A DNA stretch of 64,000 bases from Mesorhizobium sp. (GTDB lineage Bacteria > Pseudomonadota > Alphaproteobacteria > Rhizobiales > Rhizobiaceae): NCBI GenBank assembly GCA_004020315.1, contig SAQG01000004.1, positions 62,001 to 126,000 on the forward strand. Direction: 5' to 3'. Both the position numbers and the translations under genes were made by a program. Shown here in pieces: positions 25,149 through 34,322 of this stretch. A model generated the notes under the pieces. It ran no database searches and had not been told where the DNA came from. It saw only the letters and a list, made by a program, of their open reading frames with translations. The stretch's first letter is position 1, and each line of letters opens with the position of its first letter.

Positions 25149-25332
25149 GGAGCCGAATTTTTGTGGCGATGCAAGCCTCAGGTGTTCGCCAAATGGTGAA
25201 CAGAGGCCGTCTCACTGTTCACTGATAGGGCACAGTCCATTCTGTGTTTGCGGCCTTTGCCGCTGGGTGGCGGGTCCTCATATTGGCGTGGACCGCGGCA
25301 TGGGCCGCACAGGACAAGGGAAGGAGCAGGAA

Positions 25333-26265
25333 ATGCTCGACCAGATCAAAGGCCTGCATCACGTCACCTCGATGGCCAGGGATGCACGCCAGAACAATGA
25401 ATTCTTCACCAAAAAGCTCGGCCTGCGCCGGGTCAAGAAAACCGTCAATTTCGACGCTCCGGATGTCTACCATCTCTACTATGCAGACGAGTTCGGCACA
25501 CCCGGTTCGGTGATGACCTATTTTCCGTTCCCCAACATCGGCAAGGGCCGCCACGGCGTCGGCGAGGTCGGCACCACGGTCTATTCCGTGCCCGAAGGCA
25601 CGCTAGCCTATTGGGAAAAACGGTTCGCCGATGAGGGCATCGCCGGCCTGTCGCGCGAAGAGAGCTTCGGCGACAAGCGCATTGGCTTCGCCGGTCCCGA
25701 TGGCGACGGGTTCGCGCTGGTCGAGAACAAGGCCGACACCCGTGCGCCGTGGGCGAAGGGCGATGTTCCCTCGGACGAGGCGATCCGCGGCTTTCACTCG
25801 GTGTCGCTCAGGCTGAAGGACGGCGGCGCCACCGAAGAGCTGCTGAAATTCATGGGCTATGAGGAAGTCGACATGTCCGGCACTGTAAAAAGGCTGGCGG
25901 TGAAGAACGGCAATGGCGCCAATATAGTCGACATCGAATCGCTGCCGGGCACCGCTTTTGCCGGTCTCGGCGCCGGCTCCGTCCACCACGTCGCCTTCGC
26001 TGTCGAAAACCGCGCCAAGCAGCTCGAAGTGCGCAAGGCGCTAATGGATACCGGTTACCAGGTGACGCCGGTGATCGACCGCGATTATTTCTGGGCGATT
26101 TATTTCCGCACGCCGGGCGGCGTGCTGTTCGAGGTCGCGACCAACGAGCCGGGCTTCGATCGCGACGAAGACACTGCTCATCTCGGCGAGGCGTTGAAGC
26201 TGCCATCGCAGCACCAGCATCTCAGGCCCTATCTCGAGCAACATTTGCAGAAGCTGGAAGACTGA
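25333..26265 (+). CDS. VOC-family ring-cleaving dioxygenase (MhqO-like)
   Basis: A 310-aa protein with two vicinal-oxygen-chelate (glyoxalase-fold) halves, about residues 1-145 and 155-280. LHHVTSMA gives an early metal-ligand His, GFHSVSLRL and VHHVAFAVEN mark the second half, and FEVATNEPGF supplies the terminal Glu. This resembles MhqO-type hydroquinone-cleaving dioxygenases. The next gene encodes an MhqD-like hydrolase, the same pairing as in the Bacillus quinone-resistance operon. The ATG follows AAGGAGCAGG. Confidence 0.85.
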   Translation: MLDQIKGLHHVTSMARDARQNNEFFTKKLGLRRVKKTVNFDAPDVYHLYYADEFGTPGSVMTYFPFPNIGKGRHGVGEVGTTVYSVPEGTLAYWEKRFADEGIAGLSREESFGDKRIGFAGPDGDGFALVENKADTRAPWAKGDVPSDEAIRGFHSVSLRLKDGGATEELLKFMGYEEVDMSGTVKRLAVKNGNGANIVDIESLPGTAFAGLGAGSVHHVAFAVENRAKQLEVRKALMDTGYQVTPVIDRDYFWAIYFRTPGGVLFEVATNEPGFDRDEDTAHLGEALKLPSQHQHLRPYLEQHLQKLED

Positions 26266-26275
26266 GGACAAGGCC

Positions 26276-26899
26276 ATGAGCAAGGACGCTTACATCTACA
26301 AGACACTGCCCGGTTCGCCGGACAGTCCGCTGTTTTTCGTCTTCCATGGCACAGGGGCCGACGAGAACCAGCTTCTGTCGCTCGGACGCGATCTCGCGCC
26401 GCAGGCGACCATCGTTTCGCCGCGCGGCGATGTCTCTGAACAAGGTGCCGCGCGGTTCTTCCGGCGCACCGGCGAGGGCGTCTACGACATGAGCGACCTG
26501 GCACGCGCGACGGACAAGATGGTTGGCTTCATCAAGGCGCATGTCGAGGCGGCAAAGCCCTCGTCGGTGCTTGGCCTCGGCTATTCCAACGGCGCCAACA
26601 TCCTGGCCTCGGTGCTGTTCGCGGCGCCCTCTCTGTTCGACGCGGCGGTGCTTATGCATCCCCTGATTCCGTTCGAGCCGGAAATCAAAGGAAGTCTCGC
26701 CGGCCGCCGCATCCTGGTCACCGCAGGCAAACGCGATCCGATCTGCCCGCCGAACCTGACCGCTCGGCTCGAAGCCTATTTGCGCGCCGGGGGCGCCGAT
26801 GCCACAGTGGAGTGGCACGACGGCGGCCATGAGGTGCAGTCGAACGAGATCGAGGCGGCGCGGCGATTCCTGTCCGCTACGCCGGTAGAAGGAGCGTAA
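26276..26899 (+). CDS. Alpha/beta hydrolase, carboxylesterase/phospholipase type (MhqD-like)
   Basis: A 207-aa serine hydrolase. FHGTGADENQLL forms the oxyanion loop, GYSNGANI holds the nucleophile Ser (about residue 104), KRDPICPP the Asp (about 154), and GGHEV the His (about 183). Length and motifs match the YpfH/MhqD carboxylesterase group. It starts 10 bp after the dioxygenase gene and ends 3 bp before the GNAT gene. The substrate is probably a small ester or ring-cleavage product. Confidence 0.87.
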   Translation: MSKDAYIYKTLPGSPDSPLFFVFHGTGADENQLLSLGRDLAPQATIVSPRGDVSEQGAARFFRRTGEGVYDMSDLARATDKMVGFIKAHVEAAKPSSVLGLGYSNGANILASVLFAAPSLFDAAVLMHPLIPFEPEIKGSLAGRRILVTAGKRDPICPPNLTARLEAYLRAGGADATVEWHDGGHEVQSNEIEAARRFLSATPVEGA

Positions 26900-26902
26900 G
26901 CA

Positions 26903-27202
26903 ATGCTTGACCAATTGCCGGAGATCGAACTGGAGGATCGCGGTTCCAAGGGCCGTTATCTCTTGCGCGGGCCCGACGGCGCCGAGGCCGAGATGACCTT
27001 CACCAAGATCGGCGAGCACCAGATCATCATAGATCACACCGAAGTGCCGGATGCGTTTCGCGGCCAGGGCGCGGGGCTTCGTCTCGTCACCCGCGCCGTG
27101 GAGGACGCGCGCGCGGCGGGCAAGAAGATCATTCCGCTCTGCCCGTTCGCCAACGCCCAGTTCCGACGTCACCAGGAATGGTCCGACGTGCTGAAGCAAT
27201 AG
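26903..27202 (+). CDS. Small GNAT-family N-acetyltransferase (YjdJ-type)
   Basis: A 99-aa minimal GNAT protein. The acetyl-CoA-binding signature is FRGQGAGLRLVTRAVEDAR (about residues 51-69), followed by KKIIPLCPFANAQFRRH, characteristic of the short YjdJ/YidJ group. It is the third gene of the dioxygenase-esterase operon. Its acceptor is unknown. Confidence 0.85.
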   Translation: MLDQLPEIELEDRGSKGRYLLRGPDGAEAEMTFTKIGEHQIIIDHTEVPDAFRGQGAGLRLVTRAVEDARAAGKKIIPLCPFANAQFRRHQEWSDVLKQ

Positions 27203-27298
27203 CGTCGATCCTAGCCGCAGGCCCGGCGCTCGATGACGGTTATGGGCGGGCAGCCACAAGGGCATGCATCGCTGTGGCATTTGCACAGATCGCACCTC

Positions 27299-27351
27299 TT
27301 GCCTACTAGGTGCCTGTCTTGCCTACTGGGTATTGCCTTGCCTAAGTAGGT
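27299..27351 (+). promoter_or_regulatory. Three operator-like direct repeats upstream of the M19 dipeptidase
   Basis: TTGCCTACTAGGT (27299), TTGCCTACTGGGT (27319) and TTGCCTAAGTAGGT (27338) repeat every 19-20 bp, two helical turns. The core CCTA-C-TAGG is itself palindromic. The last copy ends about 38 bp before the dipeptidase start. The regulator is unknown. Confidence 0.65.
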
Positions 27352-27388
27352 ATATTGCGCCCGACCAATCGAACCGAATGATCCCTTG

Positions 27389-28447
27389 ATGACCGAAACT
27401 GATCTTGTTCCCGTCTTCGACGGCCACAACGATACGCTGCTCAGGCTCTATCAGTCGAAAGACGCGGATGTCGAAAAGCTGTTCATCGAGGGAACATCGG
27501 GTGGCCACATCGACCTGCCGCGCGCGAAAAAGGGCGGCTTTGCCGGCGGCATGTTCGCGATATTCCCGCCGCCGCTCGAGAAATCGAAGCGCAGTGCGGT
27601 TCCACCTGCGCCGAGCGATACCGAGCCGTTGCCGCCAGAAATTCCGCGCGCCGACGCGCTCGCTTCCACCATCGCCATGGCCTCGATCCTGTTCAGGCTG
27701 GAGCGAGCGTCGGCGCTCACCGTCTGCCGGAGCGCCGGCGACGTGCGAAACGCGATGGCGCAAGGGTCGATCGCGGCGGTGTTCCATATAGAAGGCGTCG
27801 AGGCGATCGACCCCGAACTGACCATGCTCGACGTGCTGCATGCGGCCGGCTTGCGCTCGCTCGGCATCGTCTGGAGCAGGCCGAATGCTTTCGGCCACGG
27901 CGTGCCGTTCCGTTTCCCGTCGACGCCCGACACCGGACCTGGCCTGACCGATGCCGGCAAGGCACTGGTCAAGGCCTGCAACCAGCTCGGCATTATGGTC
28001 GATCTGTCGCATCTCAATGAAAAGGGGTTTCGCGACGTCGCCGAGATCAGCGACGCACCGCTGGTCGCGACCCACTCGAACGTCCATGCGATCTGCGGCC
28101 ATTCCCGCAACCTCACCGACTGGCAGCTTGGCGCGATCCGCGAGTCGGGCGGCATGGTCGGGCTGAATTTCGCCACCGGGTTCTTGCGCGAAGACGGCAG
28201 GATGAATGCCGATACCGGTATCGACATCATGGCGCGCCATGTCGATTCACTGCTGCAGGCGCTGGGCGAAGACGGCGTCGGCCTAGGGTCCGATTTCGAC
28301 GGCGCCATGATCCCGGCTGTGATCGGCGACGTCGCTGGCCTGCCGAAGCTGCTCGATGCGTTCGCCGCGCGCGGCTTCGGTCGCGCGCTGATCGAGAAGA
28401 TCGCCTATCGCAACTGGATCAGCATGCTGGAAAAGACCATCGGCTAA
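27389..28447 (+). CDS. Membrane-dipeptidase-type peptidase (family M19)
   Basis: A 352-aa amidohydrolase-fold dipeptidase. PVFDGHNDTLLR near residue 10 gives the first metal ligands (HxD); FHIEGVEAID (about 132-141) supplies the bridging Glu; LSHLNEKGF and ATHSNVHAICGHSRN supply later His ligands; GLGSDFDGAM the final Asp. These are the renal dipeptidase (M19) hallmarks. No signal peptide, so it is cytoplasmic. ATG 27389 is preferred over TTG 27386; the Shine-Dalgarno site is weak. It may hydrolyse dipeptides or D-amino-acid peptides. Confidence 0.9.
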   Translation: MTETDLVPVFDGHNDTLLRLYQSKDADVEKLFIEGTSGGHIDLPRAKKGGFAGGMFAIFPPPLEKSKRSAVPPAPSDTEPLPPEIPRADALASTIAMASILFRLERASALTVCRSAGDVRNAMAQGSIAAVFHIEGVEAIDPELTMLDVLHAAGLRSLGIVWSRPNAFGHGVPFRFPSTPDTGPGLTDAGKALVKACNQLGIMVDLSHLNEKGFRDVAEISDAPLVATHSNVHAICGHSRNLTDWQLGAIRESGGMVGLNFATGFLREDGRMNADTGIDIMARHVDSLLQALGEDGVGLGSDFDGAMIPAVIGDVAGLPKLLDAFAARGFGRALIEKIAYRNWISMLEKTIG

Positions 28448-28506
28448 AGCGTGTCGCCCGGCACAGTAGCCAGCGACCTGCAAGGTATCGATCGAGCGGG
28501 GTTTTG

Positions 28507-28587
28507 ATGATCTCGACAGGACCGTTGTCTCCGGAGCTCAAGCCGCGGATGATTGCGGACTTCGAGAACTTCAAGGCCGCCTCTTGA
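28507..28587 (+). other. Possible 26-codon leader ORF coupled to the amine oxidase gene
   Basis: An ATG at 28507 opens a 26-codon frame whose TGA (28585-28587) overlaps the TTG start of the amine oxidase. No homologue is recognised. It may only provide translational coupling, or be the remnant of a longer gene. Confidence 0.3.
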
Positions 28588-29870
28588 AGCGCCGGGCCGT
28601 ACGAACCGATGTCGCCGTCGTCGGCGCCGGCTTCACGGGCCTGTCAGCCGCACATGAATTGAACAAGGCCGGCATTGATTTTGTGCTGCTTGAGGCGCGC
28701 GGCCGCGTCGGCGGGCGGGTCGAGTCCAGGTGGAACGGGCTTGGCGAGCGGTTCGACAGCGGCGGTCAATTCCTGTGCGAGGACATGCCGGAACTGATGG
28801 CCTTGGTGCGAACGCGCGGTAAGACGTTGGTCGAGACCCATGTTAAGGGCGAAGTCATTGCCCAGCCGCGGACGGGCAAAAAGGAAGCCGAGCAAATCTA
28901 CTATGCCTCGATGGCGATCCGCGACCGCATGAACGCGATTGCACCGGGCGATCCGACTATTGCCGGCTTGACCGTCGCCGCATGGCTCGATCGCCAGAAC
29001 GATCCCGACGAGGCCAAGGCGGCTTTCCGCTCGATGATCGAGGGCCTGTGGTGCCAGGCGCTCGAAAAACTGCCGCTTTGGCACCTCATCGACAATGACA
29101 GCCGTATCACCAATGAGGTGTCGGAGCTGCAGTATTTCGTGCACGAAACCATGCAGTCCCTGGCGGATGATCTGGCCGGCGATCTCGGCGACCGCCTGCG
29201 ATTGAACACGCCGGTCAGAACGATCGAGCGCAGACTGGGAGGAGTTCGTCTCGCGTCGACGACGGGCTCGATCACGGCGCGAGCGGCGCTGATCGCGATA
29301 CCGCCGATGATGGCTTCGAAGCTGGACTTCGCGCCGCCGCTGCCGGCTGCCTTGGAAAAGGCCCTTGGTGTCTGGCAAAGCGGCGCGGTGATCAAAATGC
29401 AGGTGCGCTATCCCACAGCCTTTTGGCGCGCCAAGGGCTTGAGCGGCATGGTGATGTGGCGCGATCCGCCGGCACTTTTTGCCTGTGACGCCAGCAAGGA
29501 TGGCGGCCACCCTGCGTTGGTCGTCTTCGTCGGCGGGCCGCTTGCCCTGCGCTGGCGGGAACTGGGAAATGCCGCGTTGCGCGCCGAGGTCACAGCGCGG
29601 CTGAAGCAGGCGCTCGGCGCGGACGCAGGCAACTTCACCGATTTCAGCTATCGCGACTGGACCGATGATCGCTGGAGCGGCGGCGGCTACGGCGATCTCA
29701 TCATCGATACGAGGGCCGCCGACGCCGAACAAACCATCCTGGCCGGGGCGCCGCCAGTGCATTTCGCATCCTCGGAATTGTCACCGACATTTCCGGGCTA
29801 TGTCGAAGGCGCAATCGTGGCTGGGCGCATTGCTGCACAGAAAATCCTCTCGATATTCAATCCGCCATAG
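28584..29870 (+). CDS. Flavin-dependent amine oxidase family protein
   Basis: A 428-aa FAD oxidoreductase of the monoamine-oxidase fold. The N-terminal Rossmann motif VVGAGFTGLSAAHEL is followed by LLEARGRVGGRVES (about residues 33-46). The C-terminal FAD motif is around SSELSPTFPGYVEGAIVAGR. Its substrate, probably an amine, cannot be deduced. The start must be TTG 28584 because no other start lies close to the Rossmann motif. It follows the M19 dipeptidase by 136 bp, so a shared role in peptide/amine use is possible. Confidence 0.87.
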   Translation: MKRRAVRTDVAVVGAGFTGLSAAHELNKAGIDFVLLEARGRVGGRVESRWNGLGERFDSGGQFLCEDMPELMALVRTRGKTLVETHVKGEVIAQPRTGKKEAEQIYYASMAIRDRMNAIAPGDPTIAGLTVAAWLDRQNDPDEAKAAFRSMIEGLWCQALEKLPLWHLIDNDSRITNEVSELQYFVHETMQSLADDLAGDLGDRLRLNTPVRTIERRLGGVRLASTTGSITARAALIAIPPMMASKLDFAPPLPAALEKALGVWQSGAVIKMQVRYPTAFWRAKGLSGMVMWRDPPALFACDASKDGGHPALVVFVGGPLALRWRELGNAALRAEVTARLKQALGADAGNFTDFSYRDWTDDRWSGGGYGDLIIDTRAADAEQTILAGAPPVHFASSELSPTFPGYVEGAIVAGRIAAQKILSIFNPP

Positions 29871-30145
29871 TCACAAGCGCCTCATTGGTCGCAGGCGAGG
29901 CGGATAGAGGTGCCGACCGGAGGTCGCCGGGCCAGAGCGGCGCCGTGATCAATCCCGTGGACATGCGACTGCACGAAACAGTTCAGCTACGAACTCCTTC
30001 GCATGCATGACCGGATGTGCCCGGTAATGCCCGAATTTCCGTTTCGGAATCTGTTACACGGTCAGTTTGCGTGCGTCGTTCGTCCGTTACAAGGTGCGGC
30101 TAAGTTCGTTTCCACAGAAAAAGAAAATCGACGAAGGGAAGGGCG

Positions 30146-30556
30146 ATGTATACGAGAATCCAGACTGCCTACAATGACCGCCGCCTGCAGGCGCCGGAGC
30201 GCAACGATCGGCGGCCGAAGCTGGCGCTGCGCCAGCGCGCCAACAACCATCCGATGGCGTTGTTCGTGGTGCTGGGCGCCGCCGCCTTCGCCGGCATGGC
30301 GTTCGCGCCGGCGGTTGGTCCCGCCTTTGCTTCGCTGAACCCGCCGGCAAACATCGTCGACGGCGCGCCGACCACGACAAAGACCGCGCGCCTGCCGATG
30401 CCGGAGATCGATTTTGTCTGCAAGGGGCAGGCCTGGGGCGCCGAAAGTGCGGACTGCCTGCGCGTCATCGCCGAGCAATCCGGCATTCACAAGGCGCGCG
30501 CGGTTCGCGTGATTGCCAACTCCACGCCGCTGACCGATACGCCAAACGTTTTTTGA
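30146..30556 (+). CDS. Small membrane-anchored protein of unknown function
   Basis: A 136-aa protein with a basic N-terminus (about 1-35), one membrane segment (about 37-62, MALFVVLGAAAFAGMAFAPA) and an exported C-terminal part. The latter has two cysteines in DFVCKGQAWGAESADCLRVI. I recall similar short rhizobial proteins but no function. The start is preceded by AAGGGAAGGG, and a terminator follows, so it is probably monocistronic. Confidence 0.7.
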   Translation: MYTRIQTAYNDRRLQAPERNDRRPKLALRQRANNHPMALFVVLGAAAFAGMAFAPAVGPAFASLNPPANIVDGAPTTTKTARLPMPEIDFVCKGQAWGAESADCLRVIAEQSGIHKARAVRVIANSTPLTDTPNVF

Positions 30557-30588
30557 TGCCCCGAGCGACCCTCCAGCGCTCCAGGCAG

Positions 30589-30619
30589 GCTCCCGCCGCA
30601 TCGGTCGGGAGCTTTCTTT
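30589..30619 (+). terminator. Rho-independent terminator after the 136-aa protein gene
   Basis: Stem GCTCCCG / CGGGAGC (30589-30595 with 30606-30612), followed by TTTCTTT. It lies between convergent genes. Confidence 0.78.
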
Positions 30620-30638
30620 GAGGATCCTAAGAACGGCC

Positions 30639-32726
30639 CTAGCTGCCCAATGCGACCTGCTCGGCGATGGCCGATAGCACGCCGCGCACGTCCAGCGTGC
30701 TGAACGGCTTTTCCAGGATCTGCGGACGCTGCGGCGCGGGCAATGCCTCGATTTCGGCCTTTGCGCCGATCAGGTCGCCGGTGACCAGAACGAAGCGCCG
30801 CGCCAGATCAGGCTTTTCGGCGAGCAGTTCGCGGTAAATCGATATGCCGCTGGTGCCGGGCATGCGCAGATCGGAAAAGACGATGTCAGGTGGCATATGG
30901 CCGGACAAGGTCGCGGCGGCCGATTCCCAGGCCGGCACGACCCGCGACTTGATGCCCATCAACTCCAGAATATCGGACAGCGAGGCGGCGACATCCGGCT
31001 CGTCGTCGATGATCAGCGCATGACGCAATCCGCTCGAGCGCGACGGGCTTTCGCCGGCGGCGGCCGCGCCGCCGGCGATCGCCGGCAACTGGACGACGAA
31101 ACGCGCGCCCCTCGGCAGAACTTCCTCGAACCAGACATTGCCATTGTGCCGTTCGATGATCGATTTCGAGATCGACAGGCCGATACCGGTGCCGACGCCG
31201 ACCGGCTTGGTGGTGAAGTAGGATTCAAAGATGCGCGAGCGTATCGCTTCCGGCACCCCCAGGCCGTTGTCCTCGACCGAGAAACAGGGATTGCCGCGAT
31301 CGCTGCGAAACGTGCGGACCTTGATCAGCCGGTCGCCGCCGATGCCGGCCAGAGCGTGCTGGCTGTTGATGAGGAAGTTGGCAGCCACTTGCGTCACGTG
31401 GTCGGCGTCGGCCATGGCCAGCAGCGGGCCGCTGGCGAAATCGGTATCGATAATGATGCCGGTCGACCTGGCGCCGTAAGCAGTCACTTCGAGTGCCGCG
31501 CGGACCACCTGGTTGAGGTCGGTCTCGGCCTGTGACGACGGATGCAAGCGGACCATCGAGAGGAAGCTCTTGACGATGCGGCCGCAGCGCTCGGCGGCGG
31601 CGCGCACCTTCTCGGCCCGCACCTTGGTCTGCGGATCTGAAGCGAACTCATGCAGCAGCGTCGATTGGGCGACGACCACGGCAAGCGGGTTATTGAGCTC
31701 GTGTGACACGCCGGCAAGCAGCGAGCCCATGGCCGCCATCTTCTCGTTCTGGTGCAGCTTTTCGCGCTGGCGGCCGATCTCCTCCTCGGCGCGCAATTTG
31801 TCGCGCAGGTCGCGAATCGAGCCGAAGATCAGGCGGCGGTCGCCGACCCGCATCTCGGTCGCCGTCAGTTCGATCGGAAAGACCTCGCCGGCCGCATTCT
31901 GGGTTACAGTCTCGATCCGCTGGCCGACCATCGGCGCGCCGCGGCCCGACATGTATTCGGCGCCCGACACATAGCCCTTGCGATAATATTCCGGAACGAC
32001 GGTGTCGAGCAGGTCCTTGCCGAGGATGGCACTGCGTTGGTAGCCGAACATCTTTTCGGCAGCTGGATTGAATTCGATGATCGAACCGGTCTCGTCGATG
32101 ACGATGATGGCGTCGAGCGAAGCCTGCAGCATGGTGCGGCGGATGACTTCGCTGGCATGGGCATCGGAAAGGGATCGTTCGATGGCGTCGCCTATGGCTA
32201 GCGCTACGATGTGCAGCGTTGCCTCTTCCTCGTCGGTCCATTCGCGCTCGTCCACGCAATCGTTGACCGCCAGCGTGCCCCACAAATGGCCATGCGCGAA
32301 GACCGACACCGACAGGAACGACTTGATGTGCTGCTTTTCGAAGTCGGTTCTCAGAAACCCGTCGAGGTCGCGCGTGTGCCCGGCAAAGATCTTGCCTTGC
32401 CGCTCGTCCTCCGCCAACCGTTCCAGCAGTGGGTCCGAATTGACAACAGACTGCATGATCACCGTCGGCGACGCCAGTTCGCCACCAAATCGGGGGTCGA
32501 TCCAGTAGGCCGCGACCGACTGGGCAAAGCCCTGGCCGGGCAGCTCGCGCAGCCGAAACAGGATGCCACGCTGGCAATCCATGGCCCCGCAGAGCGTTTC
32601 GAGGATACCGTCCATCTCGCGCTGCCAATCGCCAGCTTCGCGAAGCCGGCGAACGATATGGACAGCGGCCATCGCCGCGCCGTGCCTGACGCCTTGGATA
32701 TCGCTGCGTGCTGCTTCAGCCGTCAT
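30639..32726 (-). CDS. Hybrid sensor histidine kinase (GAF-PAS-HisKA-HATPase-receiver)
   Basis: A 695-aa cytoplasmic hybrid kinase. An N-terminal GAF domain (about 35-190) is followed by a PAS domain (about 205-320, IEFNPAAEKMFGYQRSAILG). The H box is GSLLAGVSHELNNPLAVVVA with His at about residue 347, and the ATPase domain runs to about residue 560. A C-terminal receiver (about 575-690) has Asp in DIVFSDLRMPG and Lys in ILEKPFS. It lies downstream of the OmpR-type regulator on the same strand. Its signal is unknown. Confidence 0.9.
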   Translation of the reverse strand: MTAEAARSDIQGVRHGAAMAAVHIVRRLREAGDWQREMDGILETLCGAMDCQRGILFRLRELPGQGFAQSVAAYWIDPRFGGELASPTVIMQSVVNSDPLLERLAEDERQGKIFAGHTRDLDGFLRTDFEKQHIKSFLSVSVFAHGHLWGTLAVNDCVDEREWTDEEEATLHIVALAIGDAIERSLSDAHASEVIRRTMLQASLDAIIVIDETGSIIEFNPAAEKMFGYQRSAILGKDLLDTVVPEYYRKGYVSGAEYMSGRGAPMVGQRIETVTQNAAGEVFPIELTATEMRVGDRRLIFGSIRDLRDKLRAEEEIGRQREKLHQNEKMAAMGSLLAGVSHELNNPLAVVVAQSTLLHEFASDPQTKVRAEKVRAAAERCGRIVKSFLSMVRLHPSSQAETDLNQVVRAALEVTAYGARSTGIIIDTDFASGPLLAMADADHVTQVAANFLINSQHALAGIGGDRLIKVRTFRSDRGNPCFSVEDNGLGVPEAIRSRIFESYFTTKPVGVGTGIGLSISKSIIERHNGNVWFEEVLPRGARFVVQLPAIAGGAAAAGESPSRSSGLRHALIIDDEPDVAASLSDILELMGIKSRVVPAWESAAATLSGHMPPDIVFSDLRMPGTSGISIYRELLAEKPDLARRFVLVTGDLIGAKAEIEALPAPQRPQILEKPFSTLDVRGVLSAIAEQVALGS

Positions 32727-32769
32727 TACACAGTCGTGCCAGGCCAGAGTGGTACAGTGGTCGCGCCGC

Positions 32770-33501
32770 TCAGTTGCTTTCGCCGGTCGGCAGCGAGAAG
32801 ATATAGCCTTCGCCTCGGACCGTGCGCAGGAATTTCGGATTGGACGGGTCCGCCTCGATCTTCTTTCTCAGCCGCATGATGCGGATATCGACCGCACGTG
32901 ACGATTCAGGATCTTCCACGAAGCCGATCGCCTCGGAGATCGCCGCACGCGTCAGCAAACGGTTGGCGCGTGTCAGGAAGACCTCCAGCACGTCGAACTC
33001 GCTCTTGGCCATGTCGATGACCGTCCCATTGGTGCCGGTGACGAACCGGCCGTCGAGATCGGCATGGAAAGGGCCGAAGCTCATGAAACGGCGGTTAGCA
33101 GCTGTTTCGGTCTTGGCGGCCTGCGGCTCGGCCGGCTGCGGCACGCGGCGCAGTACGCTGCGGACCCTCGCCAGCACCTCGCGCAATTCGTAAGGTTTGA
33201 CGATGTAGTCGTCGGCGCCAAGTTCCAGCCCGACGATGCGGTCGAGCGCGGTGCCAGCGGCGGTGGCATAGATGATGCCGATCGGCATTTTCGAGCGCAG
33301 CCAGCGACCGAGCGACAGGCCGTCCTCGCCTGGCATGGCGATGTCGAGGATGGCCAGGTGAAACGACTGCGTTTCCAGCAAGGTTCGGGCGGCGCTGGCA
33401 CTCTCGGCCGTAGCGACATCGTAGCCGCTGGCACCGAGATACTCGGCGACAGCGTCCCTCAGATCCGGCTCGTCCTCGACGATGACAATTCGTGCCCGCA
33501 C
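32770..33501 (-). CDS. OmpR-family response regulator
   Basis: A 243-aa receiver plus winged-helix regulator. It has the acidic pair IVIVEDEPD, phosphoacceptor Asp in LAILDIAMPG, and Lys in DYIVKPYEL. The DNA-binding domain ends TVRGEGYIFSLP. The GTG start at 33501 is chosen because it follows GGGAGCGAGAG and begins right at the receiver; the frame runs on to 33561. It is transcribed ahead of the hybrid kinase and divergently from the degenerate regulator at 33597. Confidence 0.88.
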   Translation of the reverse strand: MRARIVIVEDEPDLRDAVAEYLGASGYDVATAESASAARTLLETQSFHLAILDIAMPGEDGLSLGRWLRSKMPIGIIYATAAGTALDRIVGLELGADDYIVKPYELREVLARVRSVLRRVPQPAEPQAAKTETAANRRFMSFGPFHADLDGRFVTGTNGTVIDMAKSEFDVLEVFLTRANRLLTRAAISEAIGFVEDPESSRAVDIRIMRLRKKIEADPSNPKFLRTVRGEGYIFSLPTGESN

Positions 33502-33596
33502 TATGCTCTCGCTCCCACTTTCAGCCGAAAGTAGATTGGGTATAAACATCATGTCCAGCACTCATCTTGGGTTGCCGGTTGCAGGGTGGAAGAAAA

Positions 33597-34283
33597 ATGG
33601 CTGCACGATCCATCATCGCGCTTGTCTCCGTCGCCGAAGTGGTCGCAACCGATCTCGCCGACCATCTCGAACGGCGCGGTCATGACGTGCGCGCGGTGCG
33701 GCAGCCGTGGGAAGCCGAATCCTTGCTTTCCGGAAAAGGCATCGATGTCGTCGTCGTCGGCGATGGCCTGAGCCAGGCGGAAGGGCGTGATCTGCTCAGG
33801 CGCCATGGCGGCGAGGGCGGGCCGGATTTCATCCTGATCTGCCGGCCGGCCGATCTCGTAGACAAGGTGCTGGCGCTCGAACTCGGCGCCGCCGACGTTG
33901 TCGAGAGCCCGCTTAACGTCAGGGAACTCGCCGCCCGTATCGGCGGCTTGCTGGCACGGCGCGGCAGGAGCGCCGGGGAATTGGTCGTGCTGGAGAACGC
34001 GACGGTCGACCTCCGGTCGGCCATGGTCATGCATCGCTCGGGCACGGAAGAACAATTGTCGCCGGGCCAGGTGGCGCTGCTCAGATTGTTCCTGGCCAGT
34101 CCGCGCAAGGTCTTGACGCGCGACGACATCATTGCCGCCGCACCCGCCGAAAATGCCGATGCCTTCGACCGCTCGATCGATTCGCGCATCGTGCGACTGC
34201 GCCGCAAGCTCGACACCGAAACCATCACCACCATACGTGGTGCGGGCTACCGGTTCGATCCGCCGACGCAGTTCGCCGATTGA
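33597..34283 (+). CDS. OmpR-like regulator with degenerate (pseudo-) receiver domain
   Basis: A 228-aa protein. The C-terminal winged helix (about 140-222) is intact: LSPGQVALLRLFLASPRKVL and TIRGAGYRFDPP. The N-terminal half keeps the receiver fold pattern but lacks its chemistry. The acidic pair is replaced by ALVSVAEV, the phosphoacceptor position in DVVVVGDGLSQ appears to be Gly with an Asp shifted by one, and the KP motif is VESPLN. It is therefore unlikely to be phosphorylated and may act by dimerisation or ligand binding. The start is preceded by GGAAGAA. Confidence 0.83.
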   Translation: MAARSIIALVSVAEVVATDLADHLERRGHDVRAVRQPWEAESLLSGKGIDVVVVGDGLSQAEGRDLLRRHGGEGGPDFILICRPADLVDKVLALELGAADVVESPLNVRELAARIGGLLARRGRSAGELVVLENATVDLRSAMVMHRSGTEEQLSPGQVALLRLFLASPRKVLTRDDIIAAAPAENADAFDRSIDSRIVRLRRKLDTETITTIRGAGYRFDPPTQFAD

Positions 34284-34322
34284 GGCCGGGGCCCTCACCG
34301 TACTGTCCACAGGCCCAGGCGC

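Noticed and set aside
27299..27351. Replication-origin-like iterons
   Set aside because: Only three copies, no replication gene nearby and a promoter-proximal position; operator is the simpler reading.
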